The notes under the pieces: generated by a model
Told to the model about the DNA's origin: nothing
The model's database searches: none
Seen by the model: the letters and a program-made list of their open reading frames with translations, nothing else
Made by a program: the position numbers and the translations under genes
Shown: positions 1 through 6,369 of the stretch, piece by piece
Layout: each line of letters starts with the position of its first letter
Numbering within the stretch: the first letter of the stretch is position 1
Assembly (NCBI GenBank): GCA_003151375.1
Contig: PLXI01000143.1
Span: 1 to 8,155 of the forward strand
Source: Hyphomicrobiales bacterium
Lineage (GTDB): Bacteria; Pseudomonadota; Alphaproteobacteria; Rhizobiales; Aestuariivirgaceae
DNA: 8,155 nt
Direction of reading: 5' to 3'

Positions 1-332
1 AAATAACACTCGCCCTTGGGTGCACGCAATTTGCCTGCACTCAGCAATCGGCATAGATGGCCATAGGCGGCCCTGTCCGCGGGATACGCCAGAATATCCG
101 GCGTGCCGTCAGCAAAAACCAGACGCGCACCAACCAGCAGTTTTGGTTTATCACCTTTAATCTCCTGCAAAGCCGCATAGGCGCGTACTACGCCAACCAA
201 CGTATTGCGATCAGCAATGCCAATGGCGGTAAGGCCAAGTCGGGCCGCTGTCTCAACCAATTCCTTCGGGTGAGAAGCACCACGCAGGAATGAGTAATTC
301 GTGGTCACAGCGATTTCGGCATAGGCATTCAT
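1..332 (-). CDS. dnaE2: Error-prone DNA polymerase DnaE2, N-terminal part (cut by window edge)
   Basis: This is the start of the catalytic polymerase of the ImuA-ImuB-DnaE2 translesion system, which copies past lesions during the SOS response. About 110 codons are visible. The protein opens MNAYAEIAVTTNYSFLRGAS and continues with GIADRNTLVGVVRAY, the typical N-terminal PHP domain of DnaE2. The first PHP motif, HxHS in replicative DnaE, reads TTNYS here (residues 10-14), so two metal-binding histidines are absent. That is usual for DnaE2 as I recall the family. The ATG at 332-330 overlaps the imuB stop codon in an ATGA arrangement, so the two genes are translationally coupled. The gene runs off the left edge, and the polymerase palm with its catalytic aspartates lies outside the window. 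Expression should follow the upstream LexA-controlled promoter. Identity is confident from sequence and context. Confidence 0.95.
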   Translation of the reverse strand, partial: MNAYAEIAVTTNYSFLRGASHPKELVETAARLGLTAIGIADRNTLVGVVRAYAALQEIKGDKPKLLVGARLVFADGTPDILAYPADRAAYGHLCRLLSAGKLRAPKGECY

Positions 333-1861
333 GCGAAGGCTCCATGCAGGAACCATTGTGAAGTCGTGCCATTGCGATAGAGCCAGTAACGCTTTCCTTC
401 ACCATCCTCCACGCGGAAATAATCGCGCGCGGCTTGCGGTGTTTCATGGTGCCACCATTCCATCGCAATGCGCTCGGGGCCTTCGCATTGCGTTACTGCA
501 TGGCATGCTCTGCGCCAGATAAAATGCTGTGCAGCCGTGAAGTCTATTGGTTCAGGTCTGGCAAATAAACGTAAAGGGCGGCGCGGCGCATCTCTTGCTT
601 TTCGAGTTTTTCTCCAGGGTAACTTTGACGGCGGCGTATGTTGTGCAGGCACTGACACCCAAGCCTCTTCGGGAATATGCGTATCATGCGGCTGAAATGC
701 GAGAATTCGATGGCTGCCAAAACGCGCAGCCAAACGATCAACCAGAGAATTGATGTCGGATTTCTCATTGCCCCTGGCATCAAGATCAACAGCTTCTGAC
801 CTAACGCGCTCCACGTGGACTGCGGAAAGCCGAATGAAATCGAAACCAAAACCCGGATCAAGCGGGTCGGAAAGGATTGCCAGCTTCTCGCGGAAAAGTC
901 GCCCAATAATCGCGGCATCACGCGTAGGCGCACCCATTTCAATGGCAATGCGACGCACCGCACCATCAGCCCGGAAGAACACCGCCTCAAGACGGCGCGC
1001 GCCCTCGCCATGCTGTTCCAAGATTTTTGCCAGAGCGACAGTCAAGGAATTGAGCGTGGCGCGGATCACCTCCTCGGTAACAACGGGTTCGGCAAAATTT
1101 TGTTCTTGCCAATAATCGGGTGGCGGTCTGCGCGGCGTGATAGGCTTTGTGGCATTCCCCAAAGCTTCATCCAAAGTGGCCAGCGTGGCAGCACCCAGTC
1201 GCGCAACAAGCTCCGAACGTTTACGGCTAGCCACCTGCCCCACCGTTTTCAAACCGGCCCGGCGCAGAGCGTGGGTTGTCACCACATCAAGATTGAGCGC
1301 TTCAACCGGAAGCGGCCTCATCGCCTGTTCTTCTTCACCAGAAGAAACAACAGCGCCATCGCGGTGACGCGCCAAGGCGCGGGCCGCCGCTGCGGTTCCA
1401 GCCAAGGCACCACGCACGGCAAAACCTTGAGCCTGAAGCTTGTTTCGAATGTTATCAAGCATCGCCTGTTCGCCGCCAAAAAGATGGTCAGCTCCTGTCA
1501 CATCCAACAAAAGATGCCGTGGACCATCCAACGCCACAAAGGGTGTGAAACGGTCGCACCAATCGGCAATTCCTGTGAGCAATTTCAAATCCGCCGGATC
1601 ATTAGCCGCCACGACTTTGAGTTCCGGCAACATGGCCCTCGCATTGGCCAGTGGCTGGCCGATTGTTAAACCCAGCGATGTAGCGTTGCGATCCACGGCT
1701 GAGAGACGCAGCGCATTATTCACTTTTGCGACGAGCACCAAAGGTGGGGCCTCAAAGACTGGTTTTTTCTGCGCTTGCTCACGCCGTTGCAACCGATCAG
1801 TTGGCAGACGCGGAAACCACAGCGCCATGATACGCCGTGGCGTTTTGGAAAATACGCTCAT
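329..1861 (-). CDS. imuB: ImuB, catalytically inactive Y-family polymerase homologue of the SOS mutasome
   Basis: ImuB is the hub of the mutasome: it is a Y-family polymerase homologue that does not polymerise but links DnaE2 to the sliding clamp. The 510-residue product opens MSVFSKTPRRIMALWFPRLP and ends FLHGAFA, both family hallmarks. The catalytic acids are gone. The first Asp position of the DinB motif is Leu (IMAL, residues 11-14), and the SxDE motif before LDV is GPRH (113-116). The region around LVDRLAARFG (373-382) and RPLRLFARPEPI (428-439) is the conserved C-terminal part; PLRLF loosely resembles a clamp-binding pentapeptide, which is inference. I chose the ATG at 1861 because GGAG and TGGAA precede it; the ATG at 1828 lacks a Shine-Dalgarno. 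This start overlaps the upstream gene by 65 nt, and the stop overlaps dnaE2. Length fits the family. Confidence 0.93.
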   Translation of the reverse strand: MSVFSKTPRRIMALWFPRLPTDRLQRREQAQKKPVFEAPPLVLVAKVNNALRLSAVDRNATSLGLTIGQPLANARAMLPELKVVAANDPADLKLLTGIADWCDRFTPFVALDGPRHLLLDVTGADHLFGGEQAMLDNIRNKLQAQGFAVRGALAGTAAAARALARHRDGAVVSSGEEEQAMRPLPVEALNLDVVTTHALRRAGLKTVGQVASRKRSELVARLGAATLATLDEALGNATKPITPRRPPPDYWQEQNFAEPVVTEEVIRATLNSLTVALAKILEQHGEGARRLEAVFFRADGAVRRIAIEMGAPTRDAAIIGRLFREKLAILSDPLDPGFGFDFIRLSAVHVERVRSEAVDLDARGNEKSDINSLVDRLAARFGSHRILAFQPHDTHIPEEAWVSVPAQHTPPSKLPWRKTRKARDAPRRPLRLFARPEPIDFTAAQHFIWRRACHAVTQCEGPERIAMEWWHHETPQAARDYFRVEDGEGKRYWLYRNGTTSQWFLHGAFA

Positions 1862-3194
1862 CACAATTCCACTCCATAAACCAATTTCCGGTTTTGCCAT
1901 GCCGGTTGCGAATGAGGTCAACCTCAAAAGCCGGATAACCCCAATCTTCATTCTGTGTTTGCGAAGCTGCCGCACGCACCAGCCAACGGGTCTCCGCCGT
2001 GCTGGCATCGGGCTGCGCACAAAAGCGCAAAAGAAAAGCCGTGACAGATTTTTGCGCGGCTGCCAGCGTCAACCGTCGACTTGCTGTTAAATCAAGGGCT
2101 TTTGGGCTGCCCGGAATTTCAATCACCACAGCGCCAAGTGCGGCACAAGATAGCGCATCATTTGCGGCGCGAAGTCCGTCGCTGGCATTGGCGACAGAGA
2201 GTAAAAGCATCCGCACAGGATCGAAGCCGAGTTCGAGAAGGCCTGAGGGCGAAAGCTCACCAAATTCATGTGCTGAAAAATCCTGCCGGATCCAGAGCGT
2301 GTGCTTGTCTGCAGCCACGCGGACGGCAAGCCCTGCGACAAAACCTGTGGCAGAGGCTTCGTGTCCTGTCCTAGCGAATACCTCGTGCAGAACTCCATGC
2401 TGAAGCCCGCCTTTCAGGTAAAAATCAGCATCTCCATGACCAAGCGAAGTGCGAATGGGCGCTTCTTCAAATCCCGGCTTGTCGAGGAAGGCTTTCAGGG
2501 TTGTCAGATTTTCCACCCGGTGCAGGCAAATATCCGAAAGCGGACAAGAGGCACACAAAGCCTGCGCATGTGTACAGATCGTTTGACCCAAACTCTTCAT
2601 TTGCCAATGCAACTCAAAGAGATCATCCGCATCCAAACCATCCGCCGACGCCATCACTGCATCATAGGCTGCTTTGGTATCAGCTCTCATTCCCACAAAG
2701 CCAAACCGTTGTAAAATACGCAAAACATGCGTGTCAATCACGAAGGTACGTTTCCGCAATACGCTGAAGTTCAAAGTCGCTGCCGCTATTTTTCGACCAA
2801 CGCCATGTATTTTCTCAAGACAGTTCAAGGCCTGATCGACACTATGATCAGCAAGGAAATTGAGATCGATCAGACCAAAGCGAGTACGAATAGAGCACAG
2901 AGCTTGTCTCAGTTCCGGGGCCTTCTTTTCGGAGAATGTAACTCCTTCGAGTATGGCCTCAAGATCGGCGACAGGGGCATCCGCAACCGCATCCCAGCTC
3001 GGATAGCGCTGCACGAGCCGTACGAAAGCATCCCAAGATTTCCAGTCGTAAGTGCGGCTGCCAATAAAGGAGCCAACCAATTGGCTGATCGGATCTGGCC
3101 GATCTTCAACCCGAATTTTTCCAAAGCGCACGGTCAGACGTTCTCTGATAGACGTGAGGTCAGCGGCTTGCCTGAAAGGAAAGATTACTTGCAT
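1797..3194 (-). CDS. imuA: Endonuclease III-like DNA glycosylase fused to ImuA (SOS mutasome)
   Basis: One uninterrupted 465-residue frame carries two modules. Residues about 13-226 are an HhH-GPD glycosylase: GSRTYD (45-50) aligns with the SAQATD helix of E. coli Nth, and the helix-hairpin-helix LEKIHGVGRK has Lys135 at the Nth Lys120 position. Asp154 in VIDTHVLRI matches Asp138, and Cys207, 214, 217 and 223 give the Nth C-x6-C-x2-C-x5-C iron-sulfur loop. Residues about 246-465 are the RecA-like ImuA module (GGLQHGVLHEVF, DLTASRRLTLAAA, ending LIRNRHGKTGNWFMEW), without a canonical Walker A motif. ImuA's usual N-terminal segment is missing and the glycosylase takes its place. No ATG lies at the junction (residues 224-262); a GTG at 2516-2514 has no Shine-Dalgarno. 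The ATG at 3194 was chosen because the SOS promoter ends just upstream; the frame extends to 3275, but only through the promoter. Bifunctional glycosylase/AP-lyase activity is inferred. Confidence 0.92.
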   Translation of the reverse strand: MQVIFPFRQAADLTSIRERLTVRFGKIRVEDRPDPISQLVGSFIGSRTYDWKSWDAFVRLVQRYPSWDAVADAPVADLEAILEGVTFSEKKAPELRQALCSIRTRFGLIDLNFLADHSVDQALNCLEKIHGVGRKIAAATLNFSVLRKRTFVIDTHVLRILQRFGFVGMRADTKAAYDAVMASADGLDADDLFELHWQMKSLGQTICTHAQALCASCPLSDICLHRVENLTTLKAFLDKPGFEEAPIRTSLGHGDADFYLKGGLQHGVLHEVFARTGHEASATGFVAGLAVRVAADKHTLWIRQDFSAHEFGELSPSGLLELGFDPVRMLLLSVANASDGLRAANDALSCAALGAVVIEIPGSPKALDLTASRRLTLAAAQKSVTAFLLRFCAQPDASTAETRWLVRAAASQTQNEDWGYPAFEVDLIRNRHGKTGNWFMEWNCDERIFQNATAYHGAVVSASAN

Positions 3195-3229
3195 TAAAAC
3201 AGATAAGAACAAAACAAGAACTGTGTCAA
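3195..3229 (-). promoter_or_regulatory. Sigma-70-type promoter of the imuA-imuB-dnaE2 operon
   Basis: Reading leftwards, a perfect -35 box TTGACA (3229-3224) is followed by exactly 17 bp and the -10 box TTATCT (3206-3201). Six bases (GTTTTA) then separate the -10 box from the ATG at 3194. The expected transcription start, about seven bases past the -10 box, therefore falls on or next to the A of the start codon, and no Shine-Dalgarno is present. This predicts a leaderless mRNA unless translation starts further in. The LexA box fills most of the spacer, so repression should be by direct occlusion of RNA polymerase. Confidence 0.75.
3207..3221 (-). promoter_or_regulatory. LexA operator (SOS box), GTTC-N7-GTTC
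   Basis: On the minus strand the sequence is GTTCTTGTTTTGTTC, an exact match to the alphaproteobacterial LexA consensus of two direct GTTC repeats separated by seven bases. It lies between the -35 and -10 boxes of the promoter that serves the mutasome genes. This operon is a known LexA target in alphaproteobacteria. Together these make damage-inducible expression very likely. Confidence 0.92.
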
Positions 3230-3284
3230 TCCATCGCCATCCGATTATACCTCGGTGATTGAGCGGAGATAACAAGCTCGCAAA

Positions 3285-3569
3285 TCAGGTTGGACACACT
3301 TGTTTGCTTTCTGACCTCAGCAGATTGGCGAGCGCTTGCCTGGCATTTCGCTCTTGATCGGTATCTCTTGTATAATGGGCAACTTCGCTCAAAGTTTTGT
3401 GCCCCGTGATGGCTTTGATTTGCTCTGGCGTGCATCCGGCATTGGCTAATCGCTTCGCACAAGCTTTTCGCTGCCCGAGTGAAGAGCAATGCTGCAGGCC
3501 AGCTTCGTTGCACCGATCTCAAAACCAGTTACCAAAGCCTGGCGCAGTCAATGGCGCAATTGCTAGCTT
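3285..3569 (-). pseudogene. Decayed tyrosine recombinase (phage-type integrase), C-terminal remnant
   Basis: On the minus strand, PLTAPGFGNWF is followed in the same frame by a TGA (3521-3519) and then DRCNEAGLQHCSSLGQRK and CTPEQIKAITGHKTLSEV, ending at the TGA at 3287-3285. This is the C-terminal catalytic part of a tyrosine recombinase. The box-II motif, usually HGLRK, reads LGQRK, so the Arg remains and the His is lost. The GHKTLSEVAHYTR segment keeps the His and the nucleophilic Tyr (codon 3374-3372). In relatives an Arg usually follows FGNWF, so a single CGA-to-TGA change would explain the nonsense codon. The core-binding domain and the rest of the catalytic domain cannot be found upstream; about 95 codons of a normal 350-400 remain. 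The upstream boundary is uncertain, since recognisable similarity fades near 3560. No att repeats or tRNA gene were found beside it. It is most likely the leftover of an old integrative element. Confidence 0.82.
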
Positions 3570-3894
3570 TAAAATGTTGTCGCTGCCGTTTTTTTGGACA
3601 GAATATCTGTTTAGATCGAACATTGCATAAAAAATTTGCGTTCTGGTGTGTTCAGCTTTTCGGCACCTCCCTTCACAAAACAATATAAAGTGTTCTGTAT
3701 CATATAGATAAGCATGCACTATCCAGCTTCCAATAACTTGGCATCGGATTTGCTTCGTATTCAGTGTTGCACAAATTGGTTTTGATTCCTCCCATGGCAA
3801 ATTCAATGTGCACTGGCTTGGTGACTTCGCTTGCACCACCGCCATTTTGGGGGATGGGCAGTGCTGTCGCATTGCTCATCCCTCCTTTTTTATA
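3570..3894. other. Intergenic stretch without a convincing gene
   Basis: Between the integrase remnant and the palindrome I see no recognised gene, tRNA or terminator. Several short frames on the minus strand exist, the best being 3879-3700, listed separately. The stretch looks relatively AT-rich near 3590-3720. It is probably degenerate mobile-element DNA together with upstream sequence of the rightward operon. Confidence 0.5.
3700..3879 (-). CDS. Doubtful small hypothetical protein (59 aa)
   Basis: The frame opens ATG-AGC-AAT (MSNATALPIPQNGGGASEVT) and includes HIEFAMGGIKTNLCNTEYEA. I recognise no family. A strong AAAAAGGAGG sequence sits immediately upstream, but only one base separates GGAGG from this ATG, which is too close for normal initiation. 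The same Shine-Dalgarno is better spaced (8 nt) for another ATG at 3872-3870. That frame, however, gives a cysteine-rich, unnatural-looking product that runs into the integrase remnant. Codon choice in the 59-residue frame looks ordinary and it has two Cys residues. It may be a small gene, a remnant of the integrated element, or chance. Confidence 0.22.
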   Translation of the reverse strand: MSNATALPIPQNGGGASEVTKPVHIEFAMGGIKTNLCNTEYEANPMPSYWKLDSACLSI

Positions 3895-3909
3895 GAGATG
3901 CTGCATCTC
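3895..3909. repeat. 15-bp palindrome upstream of the ATP-grasp operon
   Basis: GAGATGC-T-GCATCTC is a perfect inverted repeat with 7-bp arms and a single central base. A second, overlapping inverted repeat (GCATC-TC-GATGC, 3903-3914) shares its right arm. The site lies about 76 bp before the ATG of the rightward operon and just upstream of a possible -35 box, where a dimeric regulator could bind. It lacks the following T-run of a terminator on the plus strand. On the minus strand it is preceded rather than followed by T-rich sequence on the opposite face. The operator role is inference. Confidence 0.4.
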
Positions 3910-3929
3910 GATGCGGGATGTCATCACGC

Positions 3930-3958
3930 TTGCAAGTTGTTAAAAATCGGCTTGTGAT
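3930..3958 (+). promoter_or_regulatory. Possible promoter of the ATP-grasp operon
   Basis: TTGCAA (3930-3935) and TGTGAT (3953-3958) are separated by 17 bp and match the sigma-70 consensus at five and four of six positions, respectively. Transcription would start near 3965 and leave a leader of about 20 nt containing the GGGGGA Shine-Dalgarno at 3974-3979, five bases before the ATG. The -10 match is weak, so this is only a candidate. Confidence 0.3.
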
Positions 3959-3984
3959 GGGCAAGAAGATAATGGGGGATTTTG

Positions 3985-5394
3985 ATGTCGTTCAACGAAA
4001 TGCTGGGGCCAGATGGCAAAGTGCGTTTGCCATATTCGAAAGTTGAAAGCTGGCTTAAGCAACTTGGCCCATCTGATATTGAACGCGCTTTGCGCGAGTG
4101 TGATGCGCGCTTTCGCAGGCAAGGGATCACCTTTGCGGTTTATGGCGACGAAAAGGCCTCTGAACGCATCATTCCATTTGATATCGTGCCGCGTATCTTT
4201 GCTGCGCAGGAGTGGCGCAGACTTTCAGCTGGCATTGAACAGAGGGTTCGCGCCATCAATGCCTTCCTGCATGATCTCTATCATCGGCAAGAAATCATAC
4301 GTGCTGGTCGTATTCCAGAAGACGTGATTATTCAGAATCAGGCGTTCGTGCCGGAGATGGTGGGTGTAAACCCCGCCAAGGGAATTTATGCGCATATTAT
4401 GGGCATCGACATTGTGCGTGTGGGTGACAATGATTTTTACGTATTGGAGGATAATTGCCGAACACCTTCTGGTGTTTCATACATGCTGGAAGACCGTGAA
4501 GCGATGATGCATTTGTTCCCAGAGCTTTTTGCAGGGCAGCGCGTTGCACCAGTTGAAAACTATCCGGCGATGTTACATAAAACGCTGGAAGCAGTGGCAC
4601 CTTCCTCAGTTGGCAATGAGCCAGTGATAGTGGTGTTAACCCCCGGCATTCATAACTCAGCTTTTTTTGAACATGCCTTTCTGGCCGATGAAATGGGTGT
4701 GGAATTGTGTGAAGGTGGTGATCTGTTTGTGTCGGATGGGTGGCTGTATATGCGCACCACACAAGCGCCAAAACGGGTTGATGTGGTTTATCGCCGAATT
4801 GATGATGACTTTCTTGATCCACTGAGCTTCCGACCCGATTCAAGCTTGGGTGTGCCAGGCATTCTGGATATCTACCGCGCGGGGCGCGTGACGCTGGTGA
4901 ACGCGCCCGGCACAGGCGTTGCCGACGATAAATCAATTTACACTTTCATGCCGGATATCATCGAATTCTATACAGGTGAAAAGCCGTTGCTCAACAATGT
5001 TCCAACGTGGCGCTGTTCCAACCCGCAAGAGTTGAAATATGTGGATGAGCATTTAGCAGAGTTGGTAGTGAAAGAAGTCCACGGCTCCGGCGGTTATGGA
5101 ATGTTAGTCGGTCCCACCTCAACCAAATCACAAATCGAAACATTTCGCGCCAAATTGCTAGCAAGGCCTTCTAACTATATAGCACAACCCACCTTGGCTT
5201 TATCGACAGTTCCCACATTTGTTGATGCTGGCATCGCGCCGCGCCATGTGGATTTGCGCCCTTTTGTGTTGTCGGGAGATCAAGTACGCATCACGCCAGG
5301 CGGTCTTACGCGGGTAGCTTTAAAAGAAGGTTCTCTGGTGGTTAATTCCAGCCAAGGCGGAGGCACCAAAGACACTTGGGTGTTGGAAGACTGA
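3985..5394 (+). CDS. Circularly permuted ATP-grasp family protein
   Basis: This 469-residue protein belongs to the circularly permuted ATP-grasp group (DUF404/DUF407, COG2308), predicted ligases that join a carboxylate to an amine using ATP; the substrate is unknown. Hallmarks in order are RRQGITFAVYGDE (44-56), RIIPFDIVPR (61-70), YVLEDNCRTPSGVSYMLEDR (152-171), VVLTPGIHNSAFFEHAFLA (216-234), VYRRIDDDFLDPL (268-280) and NAPGTGVADDK (306-316). VVKEVHGSGGYGMLVGP (361-377) follows, and near the C-terminus come PRHVDLRPFVL and NSSQGGGTKDTWVL. The length is full. The ATG at 3985 follows GGGGGA by five bases; an in-frame TTG lies one codon earlier and is less likely. It heads an operon with the alpha-E and transglutaminase genes, a conserved trio proposed from comparative genomics to make and trim a peptide-like product. 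The protein should be cytoplasmic, as no signal peptide or membrane segment is seen. Confidence 0.93.
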   Translation: MSFNEMLGPDGKVRLPYSKVESWLKQLGPSDIERALRECDARFRRQGITFAVYGDEKASERIIPFDIVPRIFAAQEWRRLSAGIEQRVRAINAFLHDLYHRQEIIRAGRIPEDVIIQNQAFVPEMVGVNPAKGIYAHIMGIDIVRVGDNDFYVLEDNCRTPSGVSYMLEDREAMMHLFPELFAGQRVAPVENYPAMLHKTLEAVAPSSVGNEPVIVVLTPGIHNSAFFEHAFLADEMGVELCEGGDLFVSDGWLYMRTTQAPKRVDVVYRRIDDDFLDPLSFRPDSSLGVPGILDIYRAGRVTLVNAPGTGVADDKSIYTFMPDIIEFYTGEKPLLNNVPTWRCSNPQELKYVDEHLAELVVKEVHGSGGYGMLVGPTSTKSQIETFRAKLLARPSNYIAQPTLALSTVPTFVDAGIAPRHVDLRPFVLSGDQVRITPGGLTRVALKEGSLVVNSSQGGGTKDTWVLED

Positions 5395-5396
5395 TC

Positions 5397-6344
5397 ATGT
5401 TGGGAAGAACTGCTGCATCGCTTTTTTGGATGTCACGCTATGTTGAGCGCGCTGAAAACATGGCGCGCTTGCTCGAAGTGGGTTACCGCATCACATTGAT
5501 GCCTGGTGCCGTTGAAGGCCACCGCGATGAATGGCAATCAACTCTGGCCAGTGCGGCCTGTTTGCAAACTTATACTGCCAAACATAAACAAATCGACGGC
5601 ACAATGGTGATCAATTTTCTGTTGTTTGATGAAGACAACACATCAAGCGTAAAATTTTGCATGCGCGCCGCGCGCAACAACGGCCGCGCTGTGCGCACCG
5701 CTCTCACACGCGACGTATGGGAAAGCCTAAACTCAACGTGGAATGAATTGGCGCAAATTGATCCAGCCACCATAACGCCAGACCGTCTTCCCAGCTTTCT
5801 GGATTGGGTAAAACAAAAAGCCATGGCATTTCGTGGCGCACTTCTCGGTACCATGCTGCGCAATGATCCTTATTACTTTAGCCAGCTTGGTAATTTCATT
5901 GAACGCGCGGACAACACGGCACGCATTCTCGATGTGAAATATTTCATTCTTCTGCCTCGCCCCACTGATGTGGGCAGTGAGTTGGATGCGCAACAATGGG
6001 CGCAGGTTTTACGTTCTGTTTCCGCGCACCGCGCCTATCGGTGGTTTTATAAAGATAGCAGATATAAGCCCTGGTTGGTTTCTGAGTTTCTGATCCTGAA
6101 AGATGAAATGCCACGTTCTCTGTTATTCACTTATAATTGGATCAATGCGGCGCTGAAAGATTTAGGCACACTTTATGGCCAGCGCTATGAATGTCATGGT
6201 TTGGCCAGTGAAATCCAAGAGCTGTTGAAAAACGGCAATATGGAAGAAATTTTTCAAAATGGCCTGCACGAGTTCTTGGCTGATTTCATGCACAAGAATA
6301 ACGCACTTTCCACCGCTATCGCCAAAACCTATAACTTCCCATGA
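5397..6344 (+). CDS. Alpha-E domain protein (DUF403, COG2307)
   Basis: This 315-residue, probably all-helical protein carries the alpha-E domain, a constant partner of circularly permuted ATP-grasp proteins; its biochemical role is unknown. The N-terminus reads LFWMSRYVERAENMARLLEV (residues 9-28). A second copy of the motif, LGNFIERADNTARILDVKYF, lies at 164-183, so the protein has an internal duplication around E-R-A-x-N-x-A-R. Other family features are VINFLLFDEDNTSSV (71-85), ARNNGRAVR (92-100) and DEMPRSLLFTY (236-246). I chose the ATG at 5397, two bases after the upstream stop codon, with GGAAGA upstream inside the ATP-grasp gene. The in-frame GTG at 5376 would add seven unrelated residues. 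Translational coupling to the ATP-grasp gene is likely. Confidence 0.92.
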   Translation: MLGRTAASLFWMSRYVERAENMARLLEVGYRITLMPGAVEGHRDEWQSTLASAACLQTYTAKHKQIDGTMVINFLLFDEDNTSSVKFCMRAARNNGRAVRTALTRDVWESLNSTWNELAQIDPATITPDRLPSFLDWVKQKAMAFRGALLGTMLRNDPYYFSQLGNFIERADNTARILDVKYFILLPRPTDVGSELDAQQWAQVLRSVSAHRAYRWFYKDSRYKPWLVSEFLILKDEMPRSLLFTYNWINAALKDLGTLYGQRYECHGLASEIQELLKNGNMEEIFQNGLHEFLADFMHKNNALSTAIAKTYNFP

Positions 6345-6369
6345 TACCCCGTAATCGCCAGTGAGAACT

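Noticed and set aside
815..1669. Long plus-strand open frame of 284 codons antisense to imuB
   Set aside because: It has no recognisable domains and a composition typical of an antisense shadow; imuB on the other strand matches its family along its whole length.
1440..2090. Plus-strand open frame of 216 codons across the imuA-imuB junction
   Set aside because: Ser/Arg-rich shadow of two well-supported minus-strand genes, with no family resemblance.
2460..2516. Possibility that the glycosylase and ImuA are two separate genes
   Set aside because: There is no stop or ATG at the junction; the one GTG (2516-2514) lacks a Shine-Dalgarno, and the ImuA domain follows in the same frame.
3195..3275. 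N-terminal extension of the glycosylase-ImuA protein by 27 residues (start at 3275)
   Set aside because: The extension would be encoded by the -35 box, LexA operator and -10 box, and its hydrophobic sequence does not resemble the family start.
3640..3653. Second possible LexA box, GTTC-TGGTGT-GTTC
   Set aside because: The spacer is six bases rather than seven, and no promoter or gene start is placed to use it.
4397..4936. Minus-strand open frame of 179 codons inside the ATP-grasp gene
   Set aside because: Shadow frame; the opposite strand encodes a highly conserved full-length protein.
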